A stretch of 64,000 bases of DNA from Anaerolineae bacterium (GCA_030123675.1 JASJYH010000001.1:57719-121718), one strand, 5' to 3'. Shown: positions 1-9,086, counted from the first letter of the stretch. Notes: generated by a model from the sequence alone, not told the origin. Made by a program: numbers and translations.

Positions 1-2437
1 GCAGGGCGTGTTCAGGTTTTTCAAGGTTGGCATCTGTATTAAATAAATTCAGTGCTTGTGAACGTGCATTCTCAATTAATGCTATATCGGTTAAGCTGGC
101 CATCCTTAAACCAGATGCATAGCCAGACTGGCGTGTTCCTAAGAATTCACCGGGCCCGCGCTGCTGCAAATCGCGTTCAGCCAGAACGAAACCATCGTTG
201 GATTCAACCATAGCCTGCAGGCGTTCATTTTCCATTGCGTCTTCATGTGCGGGAATCAAGAGGCAATACGATTGTTCTGAGTCGCGTCCGACACGCCCGC
301 GTAACTGGTGTAACTGCGTCAGACCGAAGCGGTTTGCGCCTTCAACGAGCATGACGGTTGCGTTTGGTACGTCCACGCCAACTTCCACAACAGTTGTTGA
401 AACCAGAATATCAAATTTTTTGTTCCGGAAATCGAGCATGATCGCATCTTTTTCGTCGGGTTTCATTTTCCCGTGTAGCAAGCCAATTTTGAGATCCGGG
501 AAAATCTCCTTTGAAAGGATTTCGTGATCATCTACGGCGGCGCGTGCATCAACCTTATCACTCTCTTCGATTAACGGATAAATGATAAATACCTGCCGCC
601 CGTTGTTGATCTGGGCGCGGATCAGGGTGTAAGCACGTTCGCGTTCTTTTGGGGAGAGTACATAGGTATCGATCGGTTTGCGTCCGATAGGCATTTCATC
701 CATGACACTGATGTCGAGGTCACCGTATAAGGTTAATGCCAGTGAACGTGGGATTGGCGTGGCTGTCATTACCAACAGGTGGGGTGTACTGCCCTTGGTC
801 CTTAAGGCAGCGCGCTGTTCCACGCCGAAGCGATGCTGTTCGTCAATCACCGCCAGTTGTAAATCTGCAAATTTGATCGGGTCTTCGATTAGCGCATGGG
901 TACCGATCAGGACTTTGATGCTGCCATCTTTTAGCCCTTTTCGGATTGCTTCTTTCTCAGCCTTGGGCGTGTCTCCGACTAACAAGCGAATCTCGTCTTC
1001 AGAGAGAATTCCATTTTCACCAGTCATCAGCTTGATGAAGTTGTTGTAATGTTGATCCGCCAAAATGGATGTGGGTGCCATGATGGCCGCTTGAGAGCCC
1101 GCATTTGTGACAATGGCTGCGGCTGTTATAGCAATCACCGTTTTTCCAGAGCCGACATCACCTTGTAATAAGCGGTTCATTGGGCGGCCAGACCCCAAAT
1201 CAACTAATATGTCATCAATGGCGCGTTTCTGAGCCTTGGTGAGTTCGAATGGCAAGGATTTAAAACGTTCTTCGAGCCAATCATCTTGAACATCAAAGAT
1301 GCGTCCAGGCACAGATTGCCAATCACGTTTCTGGCGCAGAACACCCATTTGCAAGAAGAAGATTTCATCAAAGGCCAATCGTTTGCGTGCAGCCTTCAAT
1401 TTTTCTTGCGAATTTGGGAAATGTGCTTGCAAGAGTGCATTATTAAGTTCAGGTAGTTTTGCAGCTGAGCGCACACTTTTCGGCAAATGATCGGTCACCC
1501 GTAGGGCCCAGTGAGTGACTACCTGGTTCATCAAGTTACGCAGCCACTTTTGGGTAACTTTCGCAGTTAATGGGTAGATAGGCACGATACGATTTGTGTG
1601 TAAATTTTCTATTTCGACTGGTTCGAATTCAGGGTTATTCATCACCAACCGACCTAGGTATTGCTCCACCTTACCTGAAACAGAAATGGGATCATCTTTC
1701 TTCAATCGATTTGCTATCCAGGGTTGGTTAAACCACGAAAGTCGTAACGTGCCTGTGCTGTCTGAAATAATTACTTCAACCAGTTGGGATTTGCCTCCGC
1801 GAATGGGGCGTGTACTGACTGATTGAACTGCTGCAATTACGGTCACCTGCTGTCCATAAAATAAATCCTTGATAGGCTTGAGCTGGCTATAATCTTCATA
1901 GCGGTACGGGAAGTAATAAAGCATATCGCCTAAGGTATACAGGCCCAGCTTCTCCAATGTCTTTGAATGGCGTGGCCCGACCCCTTGCAATACGGTCAGG
2001 TTGGCATTTAGGGCAGCGGGTGTAGCAGATGTTTTGCCGCCAGGGGCGGTCTCAGACCGACCTGGTTTTGCTTTCGTTTTTAGTTTCCCTTTTCCGGGTT
2101 CTGTTTGGGGTGCAGATGGTTTTTGTTTGGTGGAAGCAAGTTTGGGCTGAGTGTGAGGCGTGTTGTTTTCCTTTTGTGCCGCCTCAGGATATTGTTCTTG
2201 AATCCGATTCCACAGTCCTTTAAGCGATTCAGCCCGGGATTCAGTCGTTAAGCTGGCGTATGATCCCAATCGTTCGAGCACGGCCTGGATGATTTCATCG
2301 GTGATATTATCTGCACGGGCTTCGCTCTCCCAGTAATCAAGCATTTTTGCGAGGCCACCGATGATGGCTGTGTCGTTATATTTGTTTTGATGTTCAAGAC
2401 GAAAAAATTTACGAAGATTCACTAACGAGGGTTGCAT
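1..2437 (-). CDS. recG: ATP-dependent DNA helicase RecG (3' end cut by window edge)
   Basis: RecG is a branched-DNA helicase that reverses stalled forks and processes recombination intermediates. I read the minus strand directly. Translation from ATG at 2437 is open to the window edge (about 812 codons). It contains the Walker A motif GDVGSGKT near residue 430 and the DEQHRFG Walker B box near residue 535. The last visible residues (TDANLEKPEHAL) are the conserved RecG tail, so only a few codons are missing. An N-terminal extension of about 110 residues, ending in a Lys/Pro-rich linker, precedes the wedge/OB region. This makes the protein longer than the roughly 690 residues usual in Proteobacteria. 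It is last in the asp23-fakA-degV-recG run. Function is very secure; the exact start is less so. Confidence 0.95.
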   Translation of the reverse strand, partial: MQPSLVNLRKFFRLEHQNKYNDTAIIGGLAKMLDYWESEARADNITDEIIQAVLERLGSYASLTTESRAESLKGLWNRIQEQYPEAAQKENNTPHTQPKLASTKQKPSAPQTEPGKGKLKTKAKPGRSETAPGGKTSATPAALNANLTVLQGVGPRHSKTLEKLGLYTLGDMLYYFPYRYEDYSQLKPIKDLFYGQQVTVIAAVQSVSTRPIRGGKSQLVEVIISDSTGTLRLSWFNQPWIANRLKKDDPISVSGKVEQYLGRLVMNNPEFEPVEIENLHTNRIVPIYPLTAKVTQKWLRNLMNQVVTHWALRVTDHLPKSVRSAAKLPELNNALLQAHFPNSQEKLKAARKRLAFDEIFFLQMGVLRQKRDWQSVPGRIFDVQDDWLEERFKSLPFELTKAQKRAIDDILVDLGSGRPMNRLLQGDVGSGKTVIAITAAAIVTNAGSQAAIMAPTSILADQHYNNFIKLMTGENGILSEDEIRLLVGDTPKAEKEAIRKGLKDGSIKVLIGTHALIEDPIKFADLQLAVIDEQHRFGVEQRAALRTKGSTPHLLVMTATPIPRSLALTLYGDLDISVMDEMPIGRKPIDTYVLSPKERERAYTLIRAQINNGRQVFIIYPLIEESDKVDARAAVDDHEILSKEIFPDLKIGLLHGKMKPDEKDAIMLDFRNKKFDILVSTTVVEVGVDVPNATVMLVEGANRFGLTQLHQLRGRVGRDSEQSYCLLIPAHEDAMENERLQAMVESNDGFVLAERDLQQRGPGEFLGTRQSGYASGLRMASLTDIALIENARSQALNLFNTDANLEKPEHAL

Positions 2438-2469
2438 AGCAGTATTTTATCATGAGGGAAATTGGATAA

Positions 2470-3312
2470 CTAATGGATGACCGCTGCAAAACCCAACCCG
2501 TTTGGCCCGACATGCGTGCCGATCACAGTGGTTACATTAACCATTAAAATTTTGCGCGGGATAGATTGTCTGATGGTGTTCATCAACTCATCGAGTAATT
2601 GGAGTGCGCGGGTTTCAGCATTGGAATGCAGGATTGCCAGGCGCTCTAATGGGCCAAGCTCTTGCAATGTTTTATAAATACGGGCCCCAGCCTGTTGTGT
2701 GGTTCGCACCGTTCCGAGAGACAATATTTCACCATCTTTGAGTGCAACAATTGGTTTGAGACTCAATATTCCAGCCAGCGTAGCTTTAGTGCCATGCACA
2801 CGTCCGATTCTTTTGAGATATTTCATCGTGTCTAGTGCGGCGATCACCTTTTGTCGCGCTCTTGTGGATTTGATAGCATTATAAATTGCATCTAAGCCCA
2901 CATCCTCCAATGCAGCCTCCGCGGCTGCCAACACCTGGAATCCAAGCCCCAATGAGAGCGAGCCACTATCGATTACTTTGATGCGGTCTCCGAAATCTTT
3001 AGCGGCTAATCGAGAGGTATTAAAGATATTTGTTAATTGGTGGGCTGCATGAATGGAAATAATATGATCGCATCCAGCCTTTATCAATTTTTCATAACGC
3101 TCTGAAAATTCCCCAATGGAAGGTGCGGAAGTGGTAGGTAGGGATTTAAAGTGAGGTAAGCGTGTATAAAATTCTTTACGCGTAATACCGTTCCCATCTA
3201 CATACGCTTTTCCATCCAATACAAGCACCGCAGGAACCACTTTAATCCCAAGTTGATTGACAATATTATTTGGCAAATCGCAAGTGGAATCAGTGACAAT
3301 GCCTATTTTCAT
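2470..3312 (-). CDS. DegV family fatty-acid-binding protein (FakB-like)
   Basis: 280 residues, the full DegV/FakB length. Family members bind a fatty acid and present it to the kinase FakA for phosphorylation. Visible hallmarks are the N-terminal TDSTCDLP strand-loop, the TTSAPS segment near residue 100, the SIHAAHQLT-type loop, and the C-terminal KYLKRIGRVHG...LSLKPI block that lines the lipid pocket. It lies just downstream of the FakA homologue on the same strand and upstream of recG, which supports a FakA-FakB pair. The roughly 95-bp gap to fakA contains a possible hairpin. Family assignment is secure; fatty-acid specificity cannot be read from sequence. Confidence 0.9.
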   Translation of the reverse strand: MKIGIVTDSTCDLPNNIVNQLGIKVVPAVLVLDGKAYVDGNGITRKEFYTRLPHFKSLPTTSAPSIGEFSERYEKLIKAGCDHIISIHAAHQLTNIFNTSRLAAKDFGDRIKVIDSGSLSLGLGFQVLAAAEAALEDVGLDAIYNAIKSTRARQKVIAALDTMKYLKRIGRVHGTKATLAGILSLKPIVALKDGEILSLGTVRTTQQAGARIYKTLQELGPLERLAILHSNAETRALQLLDELMNTIRQSIPRKILMVNVTTVIGTHVGPNGLGFAAVIH

Positions 3313-3350
3313 TTTTGGAAAACCATTCTTTTTAAAAATGGTGAGAGGCT

Positions 3351-3388
3351 AAGGGCCCTGCGTTGTAATTACGCGACCTTGGGCTCTT
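3351..3388 (-). terminator. possible hairpin between fakA and degV
   Basis: On the minus strand AAGAGCCC and GGGCCCTT can pair with one mismatch around an inner GCGT/ACGC stem. No clear U-run follows, so this may be a processing or attenuation hairpin and not a true terminator. Confidence 0.3.
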
Positions 3389-3408
3389 CACGAATCAAGA
3401 TTACTTAA

Positions 3409-5091
3409 TTATTCCACGGATATGATCAGCTGATACTGTGGCTGGCCGCCATTTTGTAATTCAATCTCCTGTCCCTCATAGGCTTCCTGGACCACATTGG
3501 AAATAAGTTTGGCATCAGTTTCTGGCAGGTCTTCACCATAATATAACGTGATTAGCTCACGCTCTTTGGCATTTGCTTTTTTGAGTATTTTCAGGCAAGC
3601 GCGCTCGACAGATTTTTCAGAGCAAACTAGTTTGCCATCCAAAAGCCCAATAACCTGGCCTTCCTTCACCTTGACACCTTCAATTTCCACGGAGCGTGTC
3701 GCGATAGTGATTTCACCGCTATTAACCAACGTCATTGACTTATTCATCTTCTTTACGATGATTTCTAAATCACTGTCTGGGTTGAGAGCCAGCATCGCAG
3801 AAAATCCTTGCGGGGCATTGAGGCTTGGCACAACCTCCACATTTTTAGCACTTAGCTTTTTTGCTTGATTGGCAGCCAAAATAATATTCTTATTATTTGG
3901 CAAGAGGATGATGCTTTCAGTGGGTAAATCTTCGAAAGCTGCCAAAAGCTCCTTTGTGCTTGGGTTCTTCGTTTGACCGCCTTCAACGATTGCAGCCACA
4001 CCCAGGCTGGCAAAGATCCGACTCAGTCCGGGCCCAGGGGAAACAGTTACTACCGCGATCTGCCCGAACTCTGTATTTGTTAACACCAAGCTATCGCCTT
4101 TGGCCTTCTTGTCGATTTCATCCATCTGGGCTGCCAAGTTTTCCATAGCTACCTTGGTGATAGTTCCTAGTTCCATGATGTAATCTATCGGCAGATAGCG
4201 GTTTTCCAAGGGTACATGAATGTGCATACGGTACATATTCTCGCCTTCAGCCATTTGTATGGAGGTGCCCAGCTCTTCAAGTTTGGCGTAAAATTTTTCC
4301 AAATCTAATTCTTTGTGGGGACGAAAATCTACAACGACCTCAAAATCTTGTCCTTCCTCGATCTCTTGCATGGCGCTCTCAAAGCTCATAGCCGAAAGAG
4401 ACTGGACCGATACTAAGGGAGTATCCAAAGGCTCACCGTTTATGTAACGCAACATGCCTTCCAGGATAAAAAATAGACCTTTGCCGCCTGCGTCAACAAC
4501 ACCGGATTCCTTGAGAACCGGAAGCAGGTCTGGGGTGCGTTTAACCGATTCGTCCGCTTCTTTAACTACCGAAACCAGGATTTCGACTAGGTCTTGCTTG
4601 GACTTCAAACTTGCGTCTGCTGCTTTCGCAATGTCCTTGGCAACGGTCAGTATCGTCCCTTCCACGGGACGGGCGCCACCTTTATAGGCCGTATCGCGTG
4701 CCTCGGCAAAAGCTTTAACCAGCCCCGGGCCATCCAGTACAGCCTGACCTTGCAAACTGCGCGAAAAGCCGCGCCAAAGTTGAGAAAGAATAACGCCTGA
4801 GTTTCCGCGGGCTCCCATCAATGCGCCTTGAGAGAGAGCGGTGGCAATTTCCGTAAAACTAGATTGAGACAGCTCGCTGATTTCATCTAAGGCAGATTGC
4901 ATCGTCAGGACCATATTAGTGCCTGTGTCGCCATCTGGAACCGGAAAAACATTTAATGCATTTACAATCTCTTGATTGGTACGTAGCCAGTCCAGACCAG
5001 CTTTCACAAGGCGCTTAAGTGACTGCCCATCCACCACAGCTTGGGGAAATTTTGTTAGTCGTCTTTGTGTCTTTGGGGAATCTAAGCCCAT
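3409..5091 (-). CDS. fakA: DAK2/DhaL-domain fatty acid kinase FakA-like protein
   Basis: 560 residues, matching FakA/YloV. FakA phosphorylates fatty acids bound to DegV-type partners. The N-terminal DhaL (DAK2) domain shows the Mg-ATP-binding NVFPVPDGDTGTNM block near residue 45, then GARGNSGVILSQ and the KESGVVDAGGKGL segment. The middle and C-terminal parts correspond to the DAK1-like/DegV-interacting region (LPNNKNIILAANQA, then a C-terminal ELITLYYGED block). It lies 24 bp downstream of the Asp23 gene and upstream of a degV gene, the same neighbourhood as in Bacillota. Start is ATG. The assignment is strong. Confidence 0.92.
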   Translation of the reverse strand: MGLDSPKTQRRLTKFPQAVVDGQSLKRLVKAGLDWLRTNQEIVNALNVFPVPDGDTGTNMVLTMQSALDEISELSQSSFTEIATALSQGALMGARGNSGVILSQLWRGFSRSLQGQAVLDGPGLVKAFAEARDTAYKGGARPVEGTILTVAKDIAKAADASLKSKQDLVEILVSVVKEADESVKRTPDLLPVLKESGVVDAGGKGLFFILEGMLRYINGEPLDTPLVSVQSLSAMSFESAMQEIEEGQDFEVVVDFRPHKELDLEKFYAKLEELGTSIQMAEGENMYRMHIHVPLENRYLPIDYIMELGTITKVAMENLAAQMDEIDKKAKGDSLVLTNTEFGQIAVVTVSPGPGLSRIFASLGVAAIVEGGQTKNPSTKELLAAFEDLPTESIILLPNNKNIILAANQAKKLSAKNVEVVPSLNAPQGFSAMLALNPDSDLEIIVKKMNKSMTLVNSGEITIATRSVEIEGVKVKEGQVIGLLDGKLVCSEKSVERACLKILKKANAKERELITLYYGEDLPETDAKLISNVVQEAYEGQEIELQNGGQPQYQLIISVE

Positions 5092-5115
5092 AATGTCTTT
5101 TGCTCCTCAGGCTTA

Positions 5116-5484
5116 TCAGTCGGTGTCGCTAACCCGCAAGCCTGTTATATGTACATTAATATTGTTGACAGGTAGATCTAATGCTTTTTCCACATGGTAA
5201 CGGACTGTGTTGACTACATTGTTTGCTACAGTGGAAATCCGAGTACCATACTCTAAAATTATGTAAATGTCAATATTTAACTCTTCGTTTTCATGGTTTA
5301 CAGATACTCCCCGAGTTGGCTCTCGTGTGAGCGTGTTTACCAATCCTTGGGCTAGGTTTTTATGCGCCAAACCAATTACACCGTATGATTCCAGAGCTGC
5401 ATGATACGCAATGGTTGTGATAGCATTTAGGGAGATGTGAATTCTGCCTAAAGATATAGTCTCTTTGCCCATAAGTCTTCCCAT
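5116..5484 (-). CDS. Asp23/Gls24 (YloU-like) family envelope stress protein
   Basis: 122-residue small alpha/beta protein of the Asp23/Gls24 family. The sequence runs from LGRIHISLNAITTIAYHAALESYGV, through a beta strand region (IDIYIILEYGTRI), to VNTVRYHVEKALDLPVNNINVHITGL, the typical family ending. In Bacillota such proteins sit at the membrane and respond to cell-envelope stress, and yloU lies between rpmB and the fatty acid kinase gene exactly as here. ATG at 5484 is probable; an internal ATG five codons in is also possible. It is divergent from rpmB with about 110 bp between them. Role is inferred from the family. Confidence 0.85.
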   Translation of the reverse strand: MGRLMGKETISLGRIHISLNAITTIAYHAALESYGVIGLAHKNLAQGLVNTLTREPTRGVSVNHENEELNIDIYIILEYGTRISTVANNVVNTVRYHVEKALDLPVNNINVHITGLRVSDTD

Positions 5485-5505
5485 TGTCTGATATTACAAC
5501 TCTTC

Positions 5506-5534
5506 TTGTCTAAGGATACGTTGTGTGATAAAAT
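5506..5534 (+). promoter_or_regulatory. sigma-70-type promoter of rpmB
   Basis: A -35-like TTGTCT at 5506-5511 and a -10 TAAAAT at 5529-5534 are separated by 17 bp, with an upstream TG dinucleotide near the -10. This would start transcription near 5541, about 50 nt before rpmB. The site lies in the divergent spacer shared with asp23. Confidence 0.55.
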
Positions 5535-5593
5535 GCTGTGCTTGCGGGAGCAAGTCCAAGTTCTGATATTATAGCAAGAAAGGTATTCGTAAG

Positions 5594-5779
5594 ATGGCCA
5601 AATGTGCCCAGTGCGGAAAAACGACAACTTTCGGCCACAATCGGTCGTTTTCAATGCGTGCTACTAATCGCAAGTTTAAACCTAATTTGCAAAAAGTAAC
5701 CGTTTTTGAGGGCAATCAAAAGGTTAAAAAATTAATGTGCACCCGTTGTATTCGCACATTGTCTAAATCGAAAGTGTAA
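5594..5779 (+). CDS. rpmB: 50S ribosomal protein L28 (zinc-ribbon form)
   Basis: 61 residues, a typical short L28. It shows CAQCGK near the N-terminus, GHNRSFSMRATNR in the middle, and CTRCIRTL near the C-terminus. The two CxxC pairs indicate the zinc-containing (C+) form of the protein. It is a large-subunit protein, transcribed alone from its own promoter and followed by a strong terminator. Start ATG is preceded by an AAGAAAGG-like ribosome binding region. Confidence 0.96.
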   Translation: MAKCAQCGKTTTFGHNRSFSMRATNRKFKPNLQKVTVFEGNQKVKKLMCTRCIRTLSKSKV

Positions 5780-5810
5780 CTGTAACTGCCAACTACTTTA
5801 TTGATCGATA

Positions 5811-5838
5811 AAATCGCGGCCACTTCCGCGGTTTTTTT
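5811..5838 (+). terminator. rho-independent terminator of rpmB
   Basis: AAATCGCGG and CCGCGGTTT form a 9-bp stem (one wobble pair) with a short CCACTT-type loop, followed by a run of eight T. Confidence 0.88.
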
Positions 5839-5884
5839 TATTTCCATGTTTAATATTGGGGGAGTGATACCAAACCGTTGAAGA

Positions 5885-6544
5885 TTATAAATCTCTTAAT
5901 GCTGCGATCCCCGTTGCAATACCGTGTGAATGTTTAAAAATTGCAGTGGCTGCTACAAAAGCATTTGCACCAGCAGCTATCATTTTTGGCAGGGTTTCTG
6001 AGGAAATTCCTCCGTCGACTTCCAGCCAAGCCGATGATCCAAGCGCATCCAATTTTTCACGGATTTTTGCCACCTTCGCAACAGATTCGGGCAGAAATGA
6101 TTGCCCAGAAAACCCCGGATTAACGCTCATTATTAGGACCAAATCTACCATATTCAGCACAGGGAAAATAGATTCTGCCGGCGTGCCGGGATTGAGTGTA
6201 ACGCCTGCCTTACAACCCAACGATTTAATTTCTTGCAAAGTGCTGTGCAGGTGCGGACAGGTCTCTACATGGACGGTCAAATTCGCTGCACCAGCCTTGG
6301 CAAAAGCTTGAAGCAGGTTTTCGGGATTTTCAACCATCAGGTGAACATCAAGCGGCAAGTCCGTGCCACGCTTGCAGGCCTCGACGATAAAAGCTCCCAT
6401 TGTCAAGTTGGGCACGAATTGACCGTCCATCACATCAATGTGAATCCAGTCTGCGCCAGCTGTTTTGCAGGTTTGTAGCACATCGCCCAGATGCAGAAAG
6501 TCTGATGAAAGAATCGAGGGAGCAATAATGAACTGTTCAGTCAT
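5885..6544 (-). CDS. rpe: ribulose-phosphate 3-epimerase
   Basis: 219 residues from the ATG at 6544 (MTEQFIIAPSIL). It interconverts ribulose-5-phosphate and xylulose-5-phosphate in the pentose phosphate pathway. TIM-barrel landmarks are all present: APSILSSDF, HIDVMDGQFVPN, LDVHLMVENP, VNPGFSGQ and EVDGGI, which contribute metal and phosphate binding. A longer reading frame extends upstream into the kinase gene, but this start overlaps the kinase TGA as TGATG, a common coupled arrangement, and matches the family's usual N-terminus. Confidence 0.95.
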   Translation of the reverse strand: MTEQFIIAPSILSSDFLHLGDVLQTCKTAGADWIHIDVMDGQFVPNLTMGAFIVEACKRGTDLPLDVHLMVENPENLLQAFAKAGAANLTVHVETCPHLHSTLQEIKSLGCKAGVTLNPGTPAESIFPVLNMVDLVLIMSVNPGFSGQSFLPESVAKVAKIREKLDALGSSAWLEVDGGISSETLPKMIAAGANAFVAATAIFKHSHGIATGIAALRDL

Positions 6545-7572
6545 CAACGAATCGGCGGATTGTAAGTGAAAAAAACCCACATCCAAAACGGGATCAAGCC
6601 GCCGACTGCTATCAAAGCCAACAATCCAAGAATGACGGATGCCCAATCAATGTCTGGAGAAGTAGCGGTGTCTGCACCCGAATATACCGGTCCAGAATCC
6701 GATAAGGTTTCAGGTGCCATTGAAAACTCAGTAGGTCTTTCAGGTTGAGTCTGTGTCCCAAAGCGCATGAGCACACGTCCCAACTGATCTGCTGTTCGAT
6801 AACGCGCAGAGGGTTCTTTTGAGAGCACCTTGTTCACAATCTCTTCAAGCTTCTCTGGAATCTCCGGCAGATATTCAGAGATGGGTTGCGGTTGGGAATC
6901 GATGTGTAACCGTGCCAGTGCTTCAGGTGTGCCAGCATTAAATGGTAAGGAACCAGTTAAGGTTTCATATAAAACAATCCCAAGCGAGTAGACATCCGAA
7001 GCTGGCGAAGGTGGCTCTCCAGCTGCTTGCTCAGGTGAAAAATATTGCGGTGAGCCCCAAACAACTTCGCTGCGTTCTTCAGGATGGATCGTTGCAAGTG
7101 CACGGGCAATGCCAAAGTCGGTAACCATCAGGCGTTTGTCAGGCGTAACAAGCATATTATGCGGCTTGACATCGCAATGAACTAAGCCCGCACGGTGCGC
7201 GTAACCAACTCCAGCGCATGACTGCACGATCAATGGGATTGCTTCTTCTACGTTAAAGCGTCCGCGTTGGCGTAAAAGGGTCTTTAAATCAGAACCCGGA
7301 ACATGTTCCATTACGATAAACAACTGGCCATTATCAAGCCCAAAATCATGTACTGTAACGATGTTGGAGTGTGAGAGGTTGGCTGCCGCACGGGCTTCCT
7401 GGCGAAAGCGTTCCTGAAAAGATTGGTTGTCGCTGAAATCTGCCCGTAATACTTTAATGGCAACATAGCGTTCAAGCATTGAATCACGTGCGCGGAACAC
7501 TTCGGCCATGCCACCTGTACCAACTTTCTCTAACAGTTGATAGCGATTGTTGAGAAGAGTACCTTCTTGCAT
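6544..7572 (-). CDS. PknB-like Ser/Thr protein kinase with C-terminal membrane anchor
   Basis: 342 residues from ATG 7572. A Hanks-type kinase: glycine loop VGTGGMAEVF (residues 17-26), VAIK lysine 40, catalytic loop HCDVKPHN (132-139), DFG 152-154, a WGSPQYFSPEQ activation/P+1 region, and a single hydrophobic segment near residues 315-335 that anchors the C-terminus; no extracellular PASTA repeats. The HRD arginine is cysteine (HCD), so it is a non-RD kinase, possibly not requiring activation-loop phosphorylation. A TTG ten codons upstream would extend the frame, but a TATAAT-like -10 (7583-7588) lies in between, so I prefer the ATG and a very short leader. It is coupled to rpe. Confidence 0.9.
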   Translation of the reverse strand: MQEGTLLNNRYQLLEKVGTGGMAEVFRARDSMLERYVAIKVLRADFSDNQSFQERFRQEARAAANLSHSNIVTVHDFGLDNGQLFIVMEHVPGSDLKTLLRQRGRFNVEEAIPLIVQSCAGVGYAHRAGLVHCDVKPHNMLVTPDKRLMVTDFGIARALATIHPEERSEVVWGSPQYFSPEQAAGEPPSPASDVYSLGIVLYETLTGSLPFNAGTPEALARLHIDSQPQPISEYLPEIPEKLEEIVNKVLSKEPSARYRTADQLGRVLMRFGTQTQPERPTEFSMAPETLSDSGPVYSGADTATSPDIDWASVILGLLALIAVGGLIPFWMWVFFTYNPPIR

Positions 7573-7654
7573 AAGGAAATCGATTATATCACCAGACCCC
7601 AAAATTGATTTTTATAGAAATGACACAGGTCAGTAGGGGTGTATAATCGCCTGC

Positions 7655-8608
7655 ATGCGTGAAGCTTTGGTGGTATATAACCCTGCTGCGGGACGGTTCC
7701 CCGTTAAACCACATTTGAAAGCTATCGAATCCGAACTCGCCAAAGCTGGCTGGAAAACAGAAATTCTTGCTACAAAGAGCGGCGAACATGCTGTTCAACT
7801 TGGTAAACAGGCTGCCGCTGAAAAACTTGATGCGGTTTTTACCGTCGGGGGCGATGGCACGATTGGTCAGGTATCCAGCGGATTGATCGGCTCTGAGACA
7901 GCCTTGGGGGTTCTGCCAGCAGGTACCTCCAATGTATGGGCAAATGAACTTGGCTTGGCCCCGTTTACCTTGGCGAATCCTGGTCGCTTACGTGAAAATG
8001 CCAGAATTTTGGCAAATTCATCCATCCAGAAAGTTGATGTGGGCAGCTGCAATGATCATTCGTTTATGATGTGGACCGGCCTCGGCCTGGACGCGCTCGC
8101 TATCCGCAGTATCAAGCTGAAATCGCGATTTGAAAAATTCTTTGCCGTGCCTGCTCATGCCGTGTCTATCATTTGGAATGCGAGTCGATGGAAGGGCATG
8201 CAACTGCGAATATGGGCCGATGGACGGGAAATGGAAGGCCACTACCTTTTATTGATTGCCAATAACATTCGCACCTACATGGGCGGGCTCTCCACTCTTT
8301 CACCGAACGCTTATCTAGATGACGGCTTGCTCGACCTGTGGCTCTTCCGTGGGGAAAATCTTGCAGATGCCCTGCGCATTGTGTACGATTTACGGAGTGG
8401 GCATCATCTTAAATCTAGTAAAGCCCAACACATAACCTTCCAATCCCTACGTGTGCAAGCCGATTCTCCTTTTTTTATTCACATGGATGCGGAATCAAAA
8501 GAAGCTACGCAGGAAGCAAAAATTACTGTTATCAAACGCTCACTAAGGCTCTTGATGCCGCCTAATTCGCTCCACCTTTTGCAAAACGCATCGAAAAATG
8601 TCACGTAA
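7655..8608 (+). CDS. diacylglycerol/lipid kinase family protein (YegS/DagK-like)
   Basis: 317 residues. The DAGK catalytic domain occupies the N-terminal half: VVYNPAAGR at residues 6-14, GGDGT at 65-69 (nucleotide binding), and LPAGTSN near 88-94. The C-terminal half is the beta-sandwich typical of YegS/DgkB (LLIANNIRTYMGG, DDGLLDLWLF, MDAE). Such enzymes phosphorylate diacylglycerol or related lipids at the inner membrane face; the exact substrate is unknown. The gene is divergent from the kinase-rpe pair and overlaps the next gene by 11 bp. Confidence 0.9.
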   Translation: MREALVVYNPAAGRFPVKPHLKAIESELAKAGWKTEILATKSGEHAVQLGKQAAAEKLDAVFTVGGDGTIGQVSSGLIGSETALGVLPAGTSNVWANELGLAPFTLANPGRLRENARILANSSIQKVDVGSCNDHSFMMWTGLGLDALAIRSIKLKSRFEKFFAVPAHAVSIIWNASRWKGMQLRIWADGREMEGHYLLLIANNIRTYMGGLSTLSPNAYLDDGLLDLWLFRGENLADALRIVYDLRSGHHLKSSKAQHITFQSLRVQADSPFFIHMDAESKEATQEAKITVIKRSLRLLMPPNSLHLLQNASKNVT

Positions 8609-9086
8609 CGATTTACCATCTTTATTAAACGGACGCGTTATTTTGGGAGCAATTGGAGTTGCCGGGCTGCTTGTATTGATCACGTTATTTTCTATCGGAT
8701 GGACCACACCGGATCCTATTCAGGACTTTGGGTTTGCTCCCGCTGATCTAACCATAATTCCAGCCCCCAGTGCTACCCTTAATGTCACCCCAACATTTAC
8801 CCCCGACCCGCTCATTGTGGGTACACCCACGCTAGGCCCAGGTGTAATCGGCCTTGGTGGGTACGTCCAAATCATAGGCACGGATGGTGAAGGTTTGCGT
8901 CTACGCGTTGAGCCAGGCTTGAATGGGGAACTAGTCTTTCTTGGCTACGACGAGGAAGTCTTTGTAGTTCATGATGGCTCGCAAAATATCGATGGATATA
9001 CCTGGTGGTACCTGGTTGCGCCTTATGATCAGGGCCGGGCTGGCTGGGCGGCAGATGAATTTCTGGGAGCAATTCCTTCACCCTAA
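8598..9086 (+). CDS. membrane-anchored SH3-like domain protein
   Basis: 162 residues. A hydrophobic segment at about residues 14-33 (VILGAIGVAGLLVLITLFSI) anchors the protein. A Pro/Thr-rich linker (TPTFTPDP) follows, then a bacterial SH3-like domain from about residue 85: GYVQIIGTDGEGLRLRVEPG, then VHDGSQ...YTWWYLVAPYDQGRAGWAADEFL. SH3b domains often bind cell-wall peptides. The start overlaps the lipid kinase gene by 11 bp, indicating coupling. Function beyond wall association is unknown. Confidence 0.8.
   Translation: MSRNDLPSLLNGRVILGAIGVAGLLVLITLFSIGWTTPDPIQDFGFAPADLTIIPAPSATLNVTPTFTPDPLIVGTPTLGPGVIGLGGYVQIIGTDGEGLRLRVEPGLNGELVFLGYDEEVFVVHDGSQNIDGYTWWYLVAPYDQGRAGWAADEFLGAIPSP

Noticed and set aside
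198..1826. Several open frames on the plus strand opposite recG
   Set aside because: They are antisense to an intact, clearly recognisable RecG frame and show no family signature or ribosome binding sites.
6545..6646. Longer N-terminus for rpe (34 extra residues)
   Set aside because: It would overlap the kinase gene and does not resemble epimerase N-termini; the ATG at 6544 gives the standard start.
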